Source: Mesorhizobium waimense
GTDB lineage: Bacteria; Pseudomonadota; Alphaproteobacteria; Rhizobiales; Rhizobiaceae
Direction: 5' to 3'
Assembly (NCBI RefSeq): GCF_003601975.1
Contig: NZ_QZWZ01000046.1
Coordinates: 1 to 45,928 of the forward strand
DNA length: 45,928 nucleotides
Of this stretch, positions 7,565-16,600 are shown in pieces. The stretch's first letter is position 1; every line of letters starts with the position of its first letter. The notes below the pieces were generated by a model. It was not told the origin of the DNA. It searched no databases and saw only the letters and a list, made by a program, of their open reading frames with translations. A program made the translations under genes and the position numbers.

Positions 7565-9466
7565 TCAGGTCCGGGACCCCGCTAGTGCGATGGTATGGAG
7601 TTTCTCTTCGGGAATGTCGTCGAAGGACGCGTAGTTAAGATTGTAGAGTTTGGAATAGAACCCATCCATGGCCATCAGTTGGTCGTGGTTGCCGGTCTCA
7701 ATGACCTGGCCATTCTGAAGTACGATGATGCGGTCGGCACCACGGATTGTTGCAAGGCGGTGGGCGATGACGAGGCCAGTGCGGTCTTCAAGAAGTTTTC
7801 TCAGAGCCTTCTGGATCAGGATTTCCGTGTAGCTGTCGATGTTGGCGGTGGCCTCATCAAGAACCAGGATCTTGGCGTCGGCAACGAGAGCGCGGGCGAA
7901 ACTGATGAGCTGGCGCTGGCCGAGAGAAAGGTTGCCACCGCGTTCTCCGAGCTCGGCTTCATAGCCGTTGGCAAGGCTCATGATGAAGTCGTGGGCGCAG
8001 AGCGCCTTGGCGGCCTCGATGACCTTATCGCGCGTGGCGTCGGTCTTATGGTAACGAATGTTATCGAAGACCGTCCCCGTGAATAAGAACGGCTCCTGCA
8101 GCACCATGGCGATTTGGCCGCCGAGCGATTCTTGGGTGAGATCGCGCACATCATGTCCGCCGACCAGCACCTGGCCCTGCTGAACATCATAGAGGCGGCG
8201 GACGAGGGCCATCGCACTCGATTTGCCAGAACCAGTTGGCCCGACCAAGGCGACCGTCTCGCCGGGATCGACCCGGAAGGAGACATTTTTCAGCACCGGA
8301 CGGTTGGGTTCGTAGCCGAAGGTGACGTTCCTGAATTCGACCGAGCCGCCCATTTCCGGCGAAAGCACCCTGGCGCCCGGTTTGTCCTGTACCTCGATCT
8401 TGACGTCGAGCACATCGGTCAGGCGCTTGCCGGAGGCCATGGCACGCTGCATGACCGAATATTGCAGGGTAAGTGAGCGAATTGGGTCAAAAAAGCGCTG
8501 GATGTAGAACAGGTAGGCGACCAATACGCCCACATCGATTCTACCATTCATGACCATGGAGCCGCCGACCGCGATCATGACGGCCATGGCCAGGCCGGTG
8601 AGGCCATCGACGATCGGGACCATGACCTGTGCACACCTGGCAGCGATCAGGTGAGCCCTGAGGTTGGCATGTGCCTTATCGTCATAGAGCATGAAATTTA
8701 CCTGCTGGCGGTGCATGGACTGGATCGTACGCACGCCGTGAATGGCTTCGGCCAGCGCGCCGTTGACGACCGAATTGGTCTCATGTGCGGCCATGAAGGC
8801 ATGGCGGGCACGCGGCAACCAGACGATGCGGATGATCACCAAGGCCGGCAGGACAGAGAGCGTCAGGAGGCCGAGGCGGAAGTCGAGGTACAACATCACG
8901 AAAACAATGCCGAAGAGAAGCGCAAAATCGGCTACGGAATAGATTGAGGTTTCGAGGAATTCGTGGATGGCGTAGACGTCGCCTTGAAGGCGGGACATCA
9001 GGCGTCCGACCTCGGTCTTGTCCATGAAGGAGAGCGAAACCTTCTGCAGATGACCAAACATGGCGCGGCGGATATCGAAGAGGACGTTCTCGGCCATTTT
9101 CCCCACCGCGGTTTCCTGTGTGTAGGCGGCGCCGAAATTAACCAGAATGGTGAGGCCGAACGCCTCGGCGGCCGCAAGCAGGGCGGAGCGATCAGCGCCA
9201 GCCGAAGTCATGGCGTGGTCGATCGCGTAACGGATGATAAGCGGGATGAGAAGCTGCGTACCGGTGAAGATCATCAATGCGGCGACGGAGATGATTACCA
9301 TAGCGCGGTAGGGGCGGACGAAGGCCCAGATGCGCCGAATGATGTTGTTGTCGAAAGCCCGGCCGAACATCTCCTCCTCGATGCGATGGGAGCCGACGAC
9401 CGCGCGCGGGGGGCGCCTGCCGTCATTGGATTCGGTTTCGGGTTCGATGACATGCCCCTTGGCCAT
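7565..9466 (-). CDS. ABC exporter half-transporter with the competent ATPase core (subunit B)
   Basis: 633 aa: an N-terminal six-helix exporter membrane domain (about 45-335) fused to an ATP-binding domain (about 375-610). Walker A GPTGSGKS (409-416), Q-loop LQEPF, Walker B ILVLDE with catalytic Glu538, H-loop His569. The signature reads LSLGQ (513-517) instead of LSGGQ. Its ATG overlaps the stop of the preceding ABC gene (TGATG), so the two are translationally coupled. With its partner it should form a heterodimeric exporter of the type seen in peptide, lipid or drug export; the substrate is unknown. It is the last gene of the nifB-led series. Confidence 0.88.
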   Translation of the reverse strand: MAKGHVIEPETESNDGRRPPRAVVGSHRIEEEMFGRAFDNNIIRRIWAFVRPYRAMVIISVAALMIFTGTQLLIPLIIRYAIDHAMTSAGADRSALLAAAEAFGLTILVNFGAAYTQETAVGKMAENVLFDIRRAMFGHLQKVSLSFMDKTEVGRLMSRLQGDVYAIHEFLETSIYSVADFALLFGIVFVMLYLDFRLGLLTLSVLPALVIIRIVWLPRARHAFMAAHETNSVVNGALAEAIHGVRTIQSMHRQQVNFMLYDDKAHANLRAHLIAARCAQVMVPIVDGLTGLAMAVMIAVGGSMVMNGRIDVGVLVAYLFYIQRFFDPIRSLTLQYSVMQRAMASGKRLTDVLDVKIEVQDKPGARVLSPEMGGSVEFRNVTFGYEPNRPVLKNVSFRVDPGETVALVGPTGSGKSSAMALVRRLYDVQQGQVLVGGHDVRDLTQESLGGQIAMVLQEPFLFTGTVFDNIRYHKTDATRDKVIEAAKALCAHDFIMSLANGYEAELGERGGNLSLGQRQLISFARALVADAKILVLDEATANIDSYTEILIQKALRKLLEDRTGLVIAHRLATIRGADRIIVLQNGQVIETGNHDQLMAMDGFYSKLYNLNYASFDDIPEEKLHTIALAGSRT

Positions 9467-11370
9467 CAGGTCACGCCTCCATTCGCGATCGCGTTGTCAT
9501 CACCGGGGCGCAACTGGAGATCGTGCAAGCCCTTATAGCGTCCTCGCTTGGCCAAGAGCTCTTGATGGGTACCGCGCTCGACGATCTCGCCGTTGTCGAC
9601 AAAAAGGATCTGGTCGGCGTGCGTGAGCAAACTCAGCCGGTGGGCGATGATGATCGTTACCCTATCCTTGGCGAAACGTCGTATCGCCGCGCGGATGCGC
9701 TGCTCGGTGGCCCCATCGATCGCGGCCGTTGAGTCGTCGAAAACGACGATTGATGGGCGCAGCATCATAGTGCGAGCTATCGTGAGACGCTGGCGCTGGC
9801 CGCCCGAGAGAGAGGCGCCGCGTTCGCCGACGACCGTCTCGTAGCCTGATGGCAGGCTAAGGATGTAGTTGTGCAGCTGGGCGGATTCGCTGGCGCGCTC
9901 GATCCGCTGTTCCCTCGCCCAGGGATCGCCGTAAGCGATATTGTTCTCGATCGTCGTGGTGAAAAGGAATGCATCCTGCTGTGCGACGGCGACCATCTTG
10001 CGAAGCGTCGCGAGGGTGATCCCGCGGATGTCATGCCCGTCAATCGTGATGGCGCCCCCGCTCACGTCGTAAAAGCGGGGAATCAGGTGAGCCATTGTCG
10101 ATTTGCCGGAACCCGGCGGACCGACGATCGCGATAGTCTCGCCCCTACGGGCTTCAAAGCTGATATTCTTCAAAATGGCGCGGTTTTCGGTGCCGGGATA
10201 TGCAAAAGAGACATTGTCGAAGCGCAGAATGCCTTCACTGATCTCGAGCGGTCTGGCGCCGGGAGCATCCCTGATCGCGATATCCTGGTCGAGGAGAGCG
10301 AAGAGACGCGAACCGCAAGTCGAAGCGCGGGCGAAGGCATTGACCATCAGACCGATCTGGCGGACGGGCATTTGCAGGATCGTCATGAAGGTCAGGAACG
10401 TTGCCAGCGTCCCGACCGTGATATCGCCGGCGATGAGCTTGTTGCAACCGATCCAGAGCACCAACCCCATGGCGAAAAAAAAGGAGAGGGTCGTTGCCGA
10501 TGTGTTGGGCACGGAGACGTCAACCTGGTCGTGTGCGCGGTCGAGCGCGTTCTTCGAGGCGCGGTCGAACTTCAGCATCTCATAAGCCTGTGCCGAAAAG
10601 GCGCGGACGACGCGGATGCCTGCGAGATTTTCCTCCATCACGCGGCTCAGGACCGAAAGCCGCTCCTGCAGGTCTAGCCAGGTGGCGCGCAGCCTAAGTT
10701 GTGTGACCGACGAGCGCCAGGCGACGAAAGGTACGAAGCTCAACGCGACCAGGCCGAGCACCGGGTCGGTTGAGATCATAGTGTAGGCGCCGATCCCGAT
10801 CAGCATGCTGAGCAAGAGCACGCGAACCAGTGCGTTGGAAAAATACGTCCGCACGCCGTCAAGATCGAGAATGCCGAGCATGATCAGATCACCTGAATGC
10901 ACGCGATCGTGATAGGAAAAGCTGAGACGCTGGATCTTGTCGTAACAAGCGAGCCGCAGTTCGTACGCGACGTGATGCCCGACGGCTTCGGCAAAATAGT
11001 TCTGCGCCATCGTGAAGAGGCCGCGTAGCGCGCTGACGCCGAGCAGCAGCAGAGCCGGGGTCCAGAGCGCTTGTTCTGCCGTGGTCCCCGTGACACCGTC
11101 CCCGATGGCTAGCTGGGTCTGGTCGACAGCCCGCCCGAGAAGCTGGGGAATGAGCAACTGGAGGATTACTGCTCCGATCGTGGAACAGAAAGCGAAGGCG
11201 ACCTGCCGAGGGTGCCGCAAGTTCATACGCGTAATGCGCAGCAGCGTATTCAAGCCTCGCCCCCGGCGGGTCGCCTCCGCATGGGTGGACGAATTCAGAG
11301 CGTTCGTTGCTGTGCCAATGGCATTGCTCACGGGTGTGTTCCCGACTGAATTTTGCCCCCTTGACGGCAA
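9466..11370 (-). CDS. ABC exporter half-transporter with degenerate Walker B (subunit A)
   Basis: About 634 aa if the TTG at 11370 is used; an in-frame GTG 13 codons later is possible. Exporter membrane domain (about 45-350) followed by an ATP-binding domain: Walker A GPPGSGKS (417-424), canonical signature LSGGQ (521-525), H-loop His577. Walker B reads IVVFDDST, so the catalytic Glu is replaced by Asp546. In known heterodimeric exporters one ATP site is inactive, built from the subunit lacking Glu plus an altered signature on the partner. The partner here has LSLGQ, so the pair fits exactly. The gene starts 18 bp after the SIR2-like gene on the same strand. Role inferred: inner-membrane export linked to nitrogen fixation. 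Confidence 0.88.
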   Translation of the reverse strand: MPSRGQNSVGNTPVSNAIGTATNALNSSTHAEATRRGRGLNTLLRITRMNLRHPRQVAFAFCSTIGAVILQLLIPQLLGRAVDQTQLAIGDGVTGTTAEQALWTPALLLLGVSALRGLFTMAQNYFAEAVGHHVAYELRLACYDKIQRLSFSYHDRVHSGDLIMLGILDLDGVRTYFSNALVRVLLLSMLIGIGAYTMISTDPVLGLVALSFVPFVAWRSSVTQLRLRATWLDLQERLSVLSRVMEENLAGIRVVRAFSAQAYEMLKFDRASKNALDRAHDQVDVSVPNTSATTLSFFFAMGLVLWIGCNKLIAGDITVGTLATFLTFMTILQMPVRQIGLMVNAFARASTCGSRLFALLDQDIAIRDAPGARPLEISEGILRFDNVSFAYPGTENRAILKNISFEARRGETIAIVGPPGSGKSTMAHLIPRFYDVSGGAITIDGHDIRGITLATLRKMVAVAQQDAFLFTTTIENNIAYGDPWAREQRIERASESAQLHNYILSLPSGYETVVGERGASLSGGQRQRLTIARTMMLRPSIVVFDDSTAAIDGATEQRIRAAIRRFAKDRVTIIIAHRLSLLTHADQILFVDNGEIVERGTHQELLAKRGRYKGLHDLQLRPGDDNAIANGGVT

Positions 11371-11388
11371 GCCGGACGGCTTTCCATA

Positions 11389-12309
11389 TCAAAGGTGTCC
11401 GCGAAGTTGATCCTGGCCATCTGCTGCAGTGCGCGCTCCGACAAGCCGAGCCACCGCTTCGCTTGCTGACATATCGATTACCGTAATTCCGCTTGCCGCC
11501 AGAAAACGGGCTTCGTTTCTGGTCAGCGTTTGCGCATCCATTACCGTGCAATGTGGGCCTATGGAGCGCTTCAAGATCTGCCTGGCATAGGTGCGCAGCA
11601 TCTGATCATTGAAGCGGCAGCCGAAAAAGAAAAGACCCCGATCGTTGCGCCGTTCCTTCACCGCGTCTGGGATCGGTGTCTGGATATCGATTTCGGTAAG
11701 GACTTCGACATAGTCGGAATCCGCCACTAGGAAATTTGCCGCCGGCCTAATGCTGCCGTGAGGTGTATAGAGGACCGTCTTTGCCACCGATCCGGATTCG
11801 AGTTCGTTGCCGGACAAATCATATGTTTTCGTCCAAATGTCACCGAATTCGTTCGCCCGAGTTATGCCTTGCATCTCGACGACGTCCGTTCGGCCGGCGT
11901 CTGCGAGGGCCGCGCGCATGGCGCCGTCGTACCAGCTGTCGATGATGAGGGAGAGCGGCAGCGTTGCGAGCCAGGCGTGGAGGACAGTCGGCGCCGCCGG
12001 CGCTGCGAAGATCTCGGCCATCCATGTTTGAAGTGTGCGGCGGTGCCGGCGCTGTTCGATAAACTGCGCGACCGACCACATATTGGTGCGGATCTTGGAA
12101 GGTGCTGGCATCCTCGTGTTGAGCGCCGCGGCGACGGCTTCCGAGGTAAACGGTACAGTCGGCTCCGCGGAGCTCAGCCGGAGAAGGCCCGGACCGAGAT
12201 ACGGGATCACCTGATCGGCGGCTAGCGCTTGCTTCGCAAGCTCAAGCAGCTTTTCGGCAAAGCTGTCCCGGACAATGACGAGGTGCCTCGAGGATGGGAT
12301 CGTGTTCAT
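11389..12309 (-). CDS. SIR2-like domain protein of the nifB operon
   Basis: 306 aa, starting MNTIPSSRHLVIVRDSF with AGAGGAAG upstream. The segment QVIPYLGPGLLRLSS resembles the NAD-binding start of SIR2-like domains (usually a GAG-type motif), and the rest (IIDSWYDGAMRAAL; GLFFFGCRFNDQMLRTYARQ) fits the large family of SIR2-related proteins. It lacks obvious membrane segments. It sits 40 bp after nifT and 18 bp before the ABC exporter on the same strand, so it should be co-expressed with nitrogenase maturation genes. I recall related proteins near nifZ/nifT in other diazotrophs, but the biochemical role is unknown. NAD-consuming activity is possible, not shown. Confidence 0.65.
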   Translation of the reverse strand: MNTIPSSRHLVIVRDSFAEKLLELAKQALAADQVIPYLGPGLLRLSSAEPTVPFTSEAVAAALNTRMPAPSKIRTNMWSVAQFIEQRRHRRTLQTWMAEIFAAPAAPTVLHAWLATLPLSLIIDSWYDGAMRAALADAGRTDVVEMQGITRANEFGDIWTKTYDLSGNELESGSVAKTVLYTPHGSIRPAANFLVADSDYVEVLTEIDIQTPIPDAVKERRNDRGLFFFGCRFNDQMLRTYARQILKRSIGPHCTVMDAQTLTRNEARFLAASGITVIDMSASEAVARLVGARTAADGQDQLRGHL

Positions 12310-12349
12310 GCTCGCTTCCTCTGGTCGCGCTCTCTATCAATCCGCGGCA

Positions 12350-12562
12350 TTAGTCCTCGTCGGAGATCTTCCTTGCCTCAACGGTGATCGGCAAAGGCGT
12401 ATCGCGTGGAAGGTCGGGTAAAACGAGTCGCCAGCCGTTTCTGAGCGTCACGGCCCCGCCCCACAACTCTTCCTTCTCGAGTTTGACGATCGGCTCTTCG
12501 AGATCCTTCTTGGGGATATACGCCGACAAGCCAGCGCCGGTCCTGCGGATCATTACTTTCAT
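12350..12562 (-). CDS. nifT: NifT/FixU
   Basis: 70 aa, the usual size of NifT (also called FixU). It begins MKVMIRRTGAGLSAYIPKKD and contains LWGGAVTLRNGW, matching the family's conserved core. Its ATG overlaps the nifZ stop by four bases (ATGA), so the two are translationally coupled. NifT is a small cytoplasmic protein of nif operons with no established biochemical function; mutants in other species often fix nitrogen normally. Confidence 0.9.
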   Translation of the reverse strand: MKVMIRRTGAGLSAYIPKKDLEEPIVKLEKEELWGGAVTLRNGWRLVLPDLPRDTPLPITVEARKISDED

Positions 12563-12879
12563 CTGGCCGTTCCTTCATTCACAGTGCTGTCGGTCCTGCA
12601 CGGAGCCTCGACCTTGTCGAGGCTCCTCAGTTCACGCGCTCGCATGCCGACCACCGTGCCACGATCGATCCACTCGACCGCATAGATGAAGAACTGCTGG
12701 AGAAAGGTGCCAACATCGCGCACATAGCCCTCGTCGCCCTTCCGCACGAGGTTTTCGCCGATCTGCCTGCCAGGAAAGGTGCCGTCATTCTTTATGTGGC
12801 GCGTGGCACGGACCCGCTCACCCGGCACAAATCGTGGAGGTCGGCGGATTTCGACCTCCTGTTCGCGTCCGAGCCCCAT
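12559..12879 (-). CDS. nifZ: NifZ
   Basis: 106 aa, beginning MGLGREQEVEIRRPPRF with AAGGAA upstream. The block FVPGERVRATRHIKNDGTFP and later GYVRDVGTFLQQFFIYAVEW are characteristic of NifZ. In other diazotrophs NifZ acts with NifW in maturation of the P-clusters of the MoFe protein. Here it lies between fdxN and nifT in the nifB operon, while nifW is in the nifS cluster. No anomalies seen. Confidence 0.93.
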   Translation of the reverse strand: MGLGREQEVEIRRPPRFVPGERVRATRHIKNDGTFPGRQIGENLVRKGDEGYVRDVGTFLQQFFIYAVEWIDRGTVVGMRARELRSLDKVEAPCRTDSTVNEGTAR

Positions 12880-12940
12880 GGCCGTTCCTTCCTTCTCGAG
12901 GTGTCAGTTTGTTGATAAAGACGTTTCAGGCCACCGGATA

Positions 12941-13135
12941 TCAAGCAGGAACGCAGGTCTTCGGCACAGGGCACACTGAGGCGCATTGCTGCGTATCGAA
13001 GGCCCCCTCGCATTCGGTGCACTTGTCCCGCTCGATCACGTAGCTCTCGCCCTTGAATTCGATCGCGTCTGAGGGACATTCGAACTCGCAAGCGCCGCAT
13101 TGAGTGCATTGGGATGCGATGATCTTAAAACTCAT
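12941..13135 (-). CDS. fdxN: FdxN, 2[4Fe-4S] ferredoxin
   Basis: 64 aa with two cluster motifs: CTQCGACEFEC near the N terminus and CTECEGAFDTQQCASVCPV in the second half, the latter with the longer spacing typical of rhizobial FdxN. It lies 33 bp after nifB. FdxN-type ferredoxins supply electrons needed for NifB-dependent FeMo-cofactor synthesis or for nitrogenase itself, and fdxN mutants of Sinorhizobium fix poorly. Cytoplasmic. No oddities. Confidence 0.93.
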   Translation of the reverse strand: MSFKIIASQCTQCGACEFECPSDAIEFKGESYVIERDKCTECEGAFDTQQCASVCPVPKTCVPA

Positions 13136-13168
13136 TGTAACTCCTGGTTCGGTTGGGAATGAGACGGC

Positions 13169-14650
13169 TCAGGCCGTCGCCGCCAGCGGTTGGACGCCAA
13201 GCTCGGCGGCGTAAAGCGCGCTGACTGCCGTCTCGATGTAATCATGCCCGTAAGCGTCGGTCGCTCGGATTCCAGCATCCGCGAGTTGATCCTTTGGGCA
13301 ATCTCCGATCTTGGCGCACAGCACGATGTCTATGCCCCCCAGAGCAGCGATGATTGCTGCGAGGGTGGCTTTTTCGCCCCAGCCGCCGAGGCAATACTGC
13401 TCGACCTTGCGATGCCCGACGAAGGTGATCCCGCGCGGCGAGGCTTCATAAATCTGGAATTCCTTCGCATGGCCGAAATGATCGTTGACACGGCCGCCGC
13501 CCTTGGTCGCAACTGCCACAAGAAGGGACCTGCCGGAACCCGCTGCCTTGAGCATTCCGATCGCCTTGCTTCTGGCCGCCATGTGATCGCGGCGCTCGTG
13601 CGCGACCACCTCGCGATAGGCCTCGCGCTTGCTGGCGTCGTAGGTGACCTCGGTGGGAATTCGGTCGAGTGTGAATTCCTGGCCATCATCCTCGCCGATC
13701 AGGCCGACGGCATCGGCCCGGCATTGCCGGCAATGGCGCATCAACTTGGCGCCGCCTTCAAGACGATCCTGGAGGGCCTTGAGCTCGGTTGCATTGGGGC
13801 CGCGTTGCCCGGTCAGGCCGTAATGCGTACCGTGCGCGGGGTCGGAAATCAGGGGCATGACATTGTGCAGGAACGCCCCGCGCTCCTTGACCCATTTATT
13901 TACCTCGATCAGATGCTCGTCGTTGACGGCGGGGATCACCACCGAGTTGATCTTGGTCAGGATGCCGCGCGCGCTCAGCATTTCCAGACCCAGCATCTGC
14001 CGCTCGTGCAGGATCCGGGCGGCTTCGATGCCGGTGTATCGGCGGTGGCCGTGAAAGATCCAAGGATAGATCTTTGCGCCGACTTCCGGATCGACCATGT
14101 TGATGGTGATCGTCACGTGATCGACATTCATGTCGGCAAGCTCGGCGACGCGATCCGGTAGCGCGAGTCCATTGGTCGATATGCACAGCTTGACGTCGGG
14201 GATCTCTCTGGCGACTCGCTCGAACGTTGCCTTTGTCTTCTTCCAGTCGTAACAGGCGTCGCCCGGTCCGGCGATGCCGAGTACCGAAAGCTGCGGCACT
14301 TCGTTGGCAACCGCGATCACCTTGCGTAGCGCCTGGTCGGGAGTGAGCTTTTCCGAGACGACTCCGGGCCGGCTTTCGTTGGCGCAGTCATATTTGCGGT
14401 TGCAGTAGTTGCACTGGACATTGCAAGCCGGCGCGACCGCAACGTGCATGCGCGCAAAATAATGGTGGGCTTCTTCTGAAAAGCAGGGATGATCCTTGAT
14501 CCTCTCCCAGACAACCGGATCCAAGTCGTCTGGCTTCTCCGACGAGCCGCAGGATGGCGATGTGCAGCCAGCGGATTTCTCCGTCGCCAGCAATTGGTCG
14601 AAAGTCGTCGTGCTGGTCAGGGCCTCAAGCGAAACGATCGGTGCGGGCAT
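13169..14650 (-). CDS. nifB: NifB, radical SAM FeMo-cofactor synthase
   Basis: 493 aa from the ATG at 14650 (MPAPIVSLEAL). The frame is open further upstream, but a sigma-54 promoter at 14690-14704 lies inside that extension, so the longer start is untenable. The radical SAM motif CNVQCNYC is at residues 76-83, followed by SAM-domain blocks such as LGIAGPGDACYDW. The C-terminal about 115 residues (LLVAVATKGGGRVNDHFGHA) form a NifX/NafY-type cofactor-binding domain, the standard rhizobial NifB architecture. NifB builds NifB-co, the iron-sulfur-carbide core of FeMo-co, in the cytoplasm. It is the first gene of the operon continuing to fdxN, nifZ, nifT, the SIR2-like gene and the ABC exporter. 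Confidence 0.95.
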   Translation of the reverse strand: MPAPIVSLEALTSTTTFDQLLATEKSAGCTSPSCGSSEKPDDLDPVVWERIKDHPCFSEEAHHYFARMHVAVAPACNVQCNYCNRKYDCANESRPGVVSEKLTPDQALRKVIAVANEVPQLSVLGIAGPGDACYDWKKTKATFERVAREIPDVKLCISTNGLALPDRVAELADMNVDHVTITINMVDPEVGAKIYPWIFHGHRRYTGIEAARILHERQMLGLEMLSARGILTKINSVVIPAVNDEHLIEVNKWVKERGAFLHNVMPLISDPAHGTHYGLTGQRGPNATELKALQDRLEGGAKLMRHCRQCRADAVGLIGEDDGQEFTLDRIPTEVTYDASKREAYREVVAHERRDHMAARSKAIGMLKAAGSGRSLLVAVATKGGGRVNDHFGHAKEFQIYEASPRGITFVGHRKVEQYCLGGWGEKATLAAIIAALGGIDIVLCAKIGDCPKDQLADAGIRATDAYGHDYIETAVSALYAAELGVQPLAATA

Positions 14651-14689
14651 CGAACGGCTCCGTTGCTGGTGGACGTCGCAGCTGGAAGC

Positions 14690-14704
14690 GCAAGAGCCAT
14701 GCCA
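14690..14704 (-). promoter_or_regulatory. sigma-54 promoter of nifB
   Basis: Minus strand TGGCATGGCTCTTGC: GG at 14703-14702 and GC at 14691-14690, spaced by exactly ten bases, close to the consensus TGGCAC-N5-TTGC. It lies 40 bp before the nifB ATG and sets the start choice. A perfect NifA site is found about 85 bp further upstream. Confidence 0.88.
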
Positions 14705-14776
14705 GCTCAAAGAGCGGTTTTAATTCACGAATTGGCTTTCCGTGTCGAATTTTGTCGTTTTGTTCGGACAGCGTTT

Positions 14777-14792
14777 TGTCGGCATTCCGACA
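14777..14792 (-). promoter_or_regulatory. NifA upstream activator site for nifB
   Basis: TGTCGGCATTCCGACA, a perfect TGT-N10-ACA site with extra dyad symmetry (TGTCGG/CCGACA). It lies about 85-100 bp upstream of the nifB -24/-12 elements, the normal distance for NifA loop contacts, and just beyond the 3' end of the broken nifA copy. Confidence 0.85.
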
Positions 14793-14884
14793 GGCGGACA
14801 AGCGGATCGGGGCCGCGAAGGCAAGCGTGTCTGAGGCACAGTTCAGCAGCGCTGTTGCAGCCCGCCATTGCAGGTCATCAGATC

Positions 14885-16600
14885 TCTGGAATTTCTTCAC
14901 CTTGATGCCATACCGGCGCAGAGCGTAGCCGATTTGCCGCGGCGTGAGGCCGAGGATACGGGCGGCCTTTGCCTGAACCGAACCCAGCCCACCCCTTCTC
15001 CATCGCGTCGATCAGCCGGTCGCGCTCTGTCAGACGCAGGGCCGTCGCTGGGCAAGCAGGATCGCTTGGTTCCGCCGCTGTGAGGGACGATACCTTGTCG
15101 TGTGGAGGGCCGATGCGGCTGGCCAGCAGCCGTGATCCAGCCGGCAAGATGTTGCTCCGTGACAGCCCTCGATTGCATTGGTGCCATGCGAACTCTCGGC
15201 TGCTTTCCAAAGGAGCGAAGAAAGGGATTGACTAGTCGTGCAGGCGACGTCCGACGAAGTGATTGTCCATGACCGAGCAAGTGCAGCCGTCCTTTGCACG
15301 CAGTTTTCCAGCTCGCGCACATTGCCGGGGAAGTACCAGTGCGAAATCAGTTCAAGCGCCGGCGGCGCGAAGGCGAGCTCGCGATGGTTCTCCTTGTTGA
15401 ATCGGTCGAGGAAGGCGTTCGCGAGGCGTGGAATATCATCAGGCCTCTCTCGTAGTGGGGGCAGGATAATAGGCACCACATGGATGCGGTAATAGAGGTC
15501 GGCCCTGAACTGCCCATTCACGACAGCGATCTCGAGGTCCTTGTTGGTCGCGCATGAGGCGGATGTCGACCTGTAACGTCTTGGTGCCGCCAACTCGCTC
15601 CAGTTCGCCTTCCTGCAAGACCCGCAACAGCTTGGTTTGAAAGGCTGGCGAAATCTCGCCGATTTCATCAAGCAGCAGCGTTCCGCCATTTGCCAATTCA
15701 AAACGGCCGGCGCGCTGGGAGATGGCCCCGGGGAAGGCGCCCTTTCATTCCCGGACAGCTCCGATTCCAGAACCCTTTCAGGCAGTGCGGCGCAGTTCAA
15801 TTTGATGAAGACTTCTCTCCGCGACGAGAGAGCTTATGGATGGCTTGCGCAAAGAATTCCTTGCCGGTGCCGCTCTCGCCTCGCAAAAGCACGGTGGAAT
15901 TGGTCTTTGCTACAATCGAGACGGTTTCGAGCACCTGGTTGAGGGGGGCACTTTCCCCAATGATCCCGTCGATTTCCACTTGTGGATGCCGGGCGCGGTC
16001 GATCCTTTACGCCTCGAGCGGTTTGTGCGCTCGCCATTGCTCATCGACACGCCGCTGGCGATTTGAACCGAGCATGCGATGGAGGCGGTTGGTCCGGTCG
16101 AGAAGATCGGCGACCATGGTCAGGAAGCCTATGTCCTCGTGGCTGTGCAAGGCGGTGGCGCTGTTCCGGTGCGGTCGATCGACAATGTCCCAAGGATTTT
16201 GTGCTCGGCCCTTACGGGAACTCCGATAAAGGCGATTGGGATTGTGTCGTCGCTCGAAGACGTCTGAGGGTCAGCCTGAAAATGTTGAGACTTGCTGATG
16301 TCCGGTATCACGAGCGACGTCCCCTAGCGACGATTTGATCCAAGACGACCTGTGATATGAGGCGGCGAGTGCCAGATGCGCTTTGGTCGATGCTGCCGAC
16401 CGTTGCGGCAATCTCGGGCTCTCCGGCAGTGTCCAGGACAACCACTGCTACGTGGCGCATTTGCAGAAAGGACGGGAGGACCTTCACAACGTTGGCGAGC
16501 GTAATCTCCAGCGGGGCTGGGGCAGTCAGAACCTTCGATATCTCATAAATTCGCCTGAGCGAGAGATCGGCTTTGTGCATGGCTTTGAGGGCCGGTTCCG
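14885..16600 (-). pseudogene. nifA: second nifA copy, destroyed by many frameshifts
   Basis: All parts of NifA are present in order, but in shifting frames: GAF domain (LRRIYEISKVLTAPAPLEIT near 16560; IAFIGVPVRAEHKILGTLSI near 16230), AAA+ (VLLRGESGTGKEFFAQAIHK near 15880; NGGTLLLDEIGEIS near 15670; YFPGNVRELENCVQR near 15320), and C-terminal HTH (AARILGLTPRQIGYALRRYG near 14950). I count at least six shifts (about 16318, 16180, 16020, 15800, 15740, 15555, and one near 15000). The first and last of the four oxygen-sensing cysteines are also lost (Trp in SHWYFPGN, Ser in TTSQS), and the GAFTGA loop has become GAFPGA. The position between fixX and nifB is the canonical rhizobial nifA locus, so the ancestral copy appears to have decayed. 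Confidence 0.88.

Noticed and set aside
9871..10677. 268-codon open frame on the plus strand
   Set aside because: Antisense to the first ABC half-transporter; no motif.
13190..14161. 323-codon open frame on the plus strand
   Set aside because: Antisense to nifB, which has the radical SAM motif and a matching promoter.
14650..14710. N-terminal extension of nifB by 20 residues
   Set aside because: The extension crosses the sigma-54 promoter at 14690-14704, so it would not be transcribed; the ATG at 14650 starts the conserved protein.
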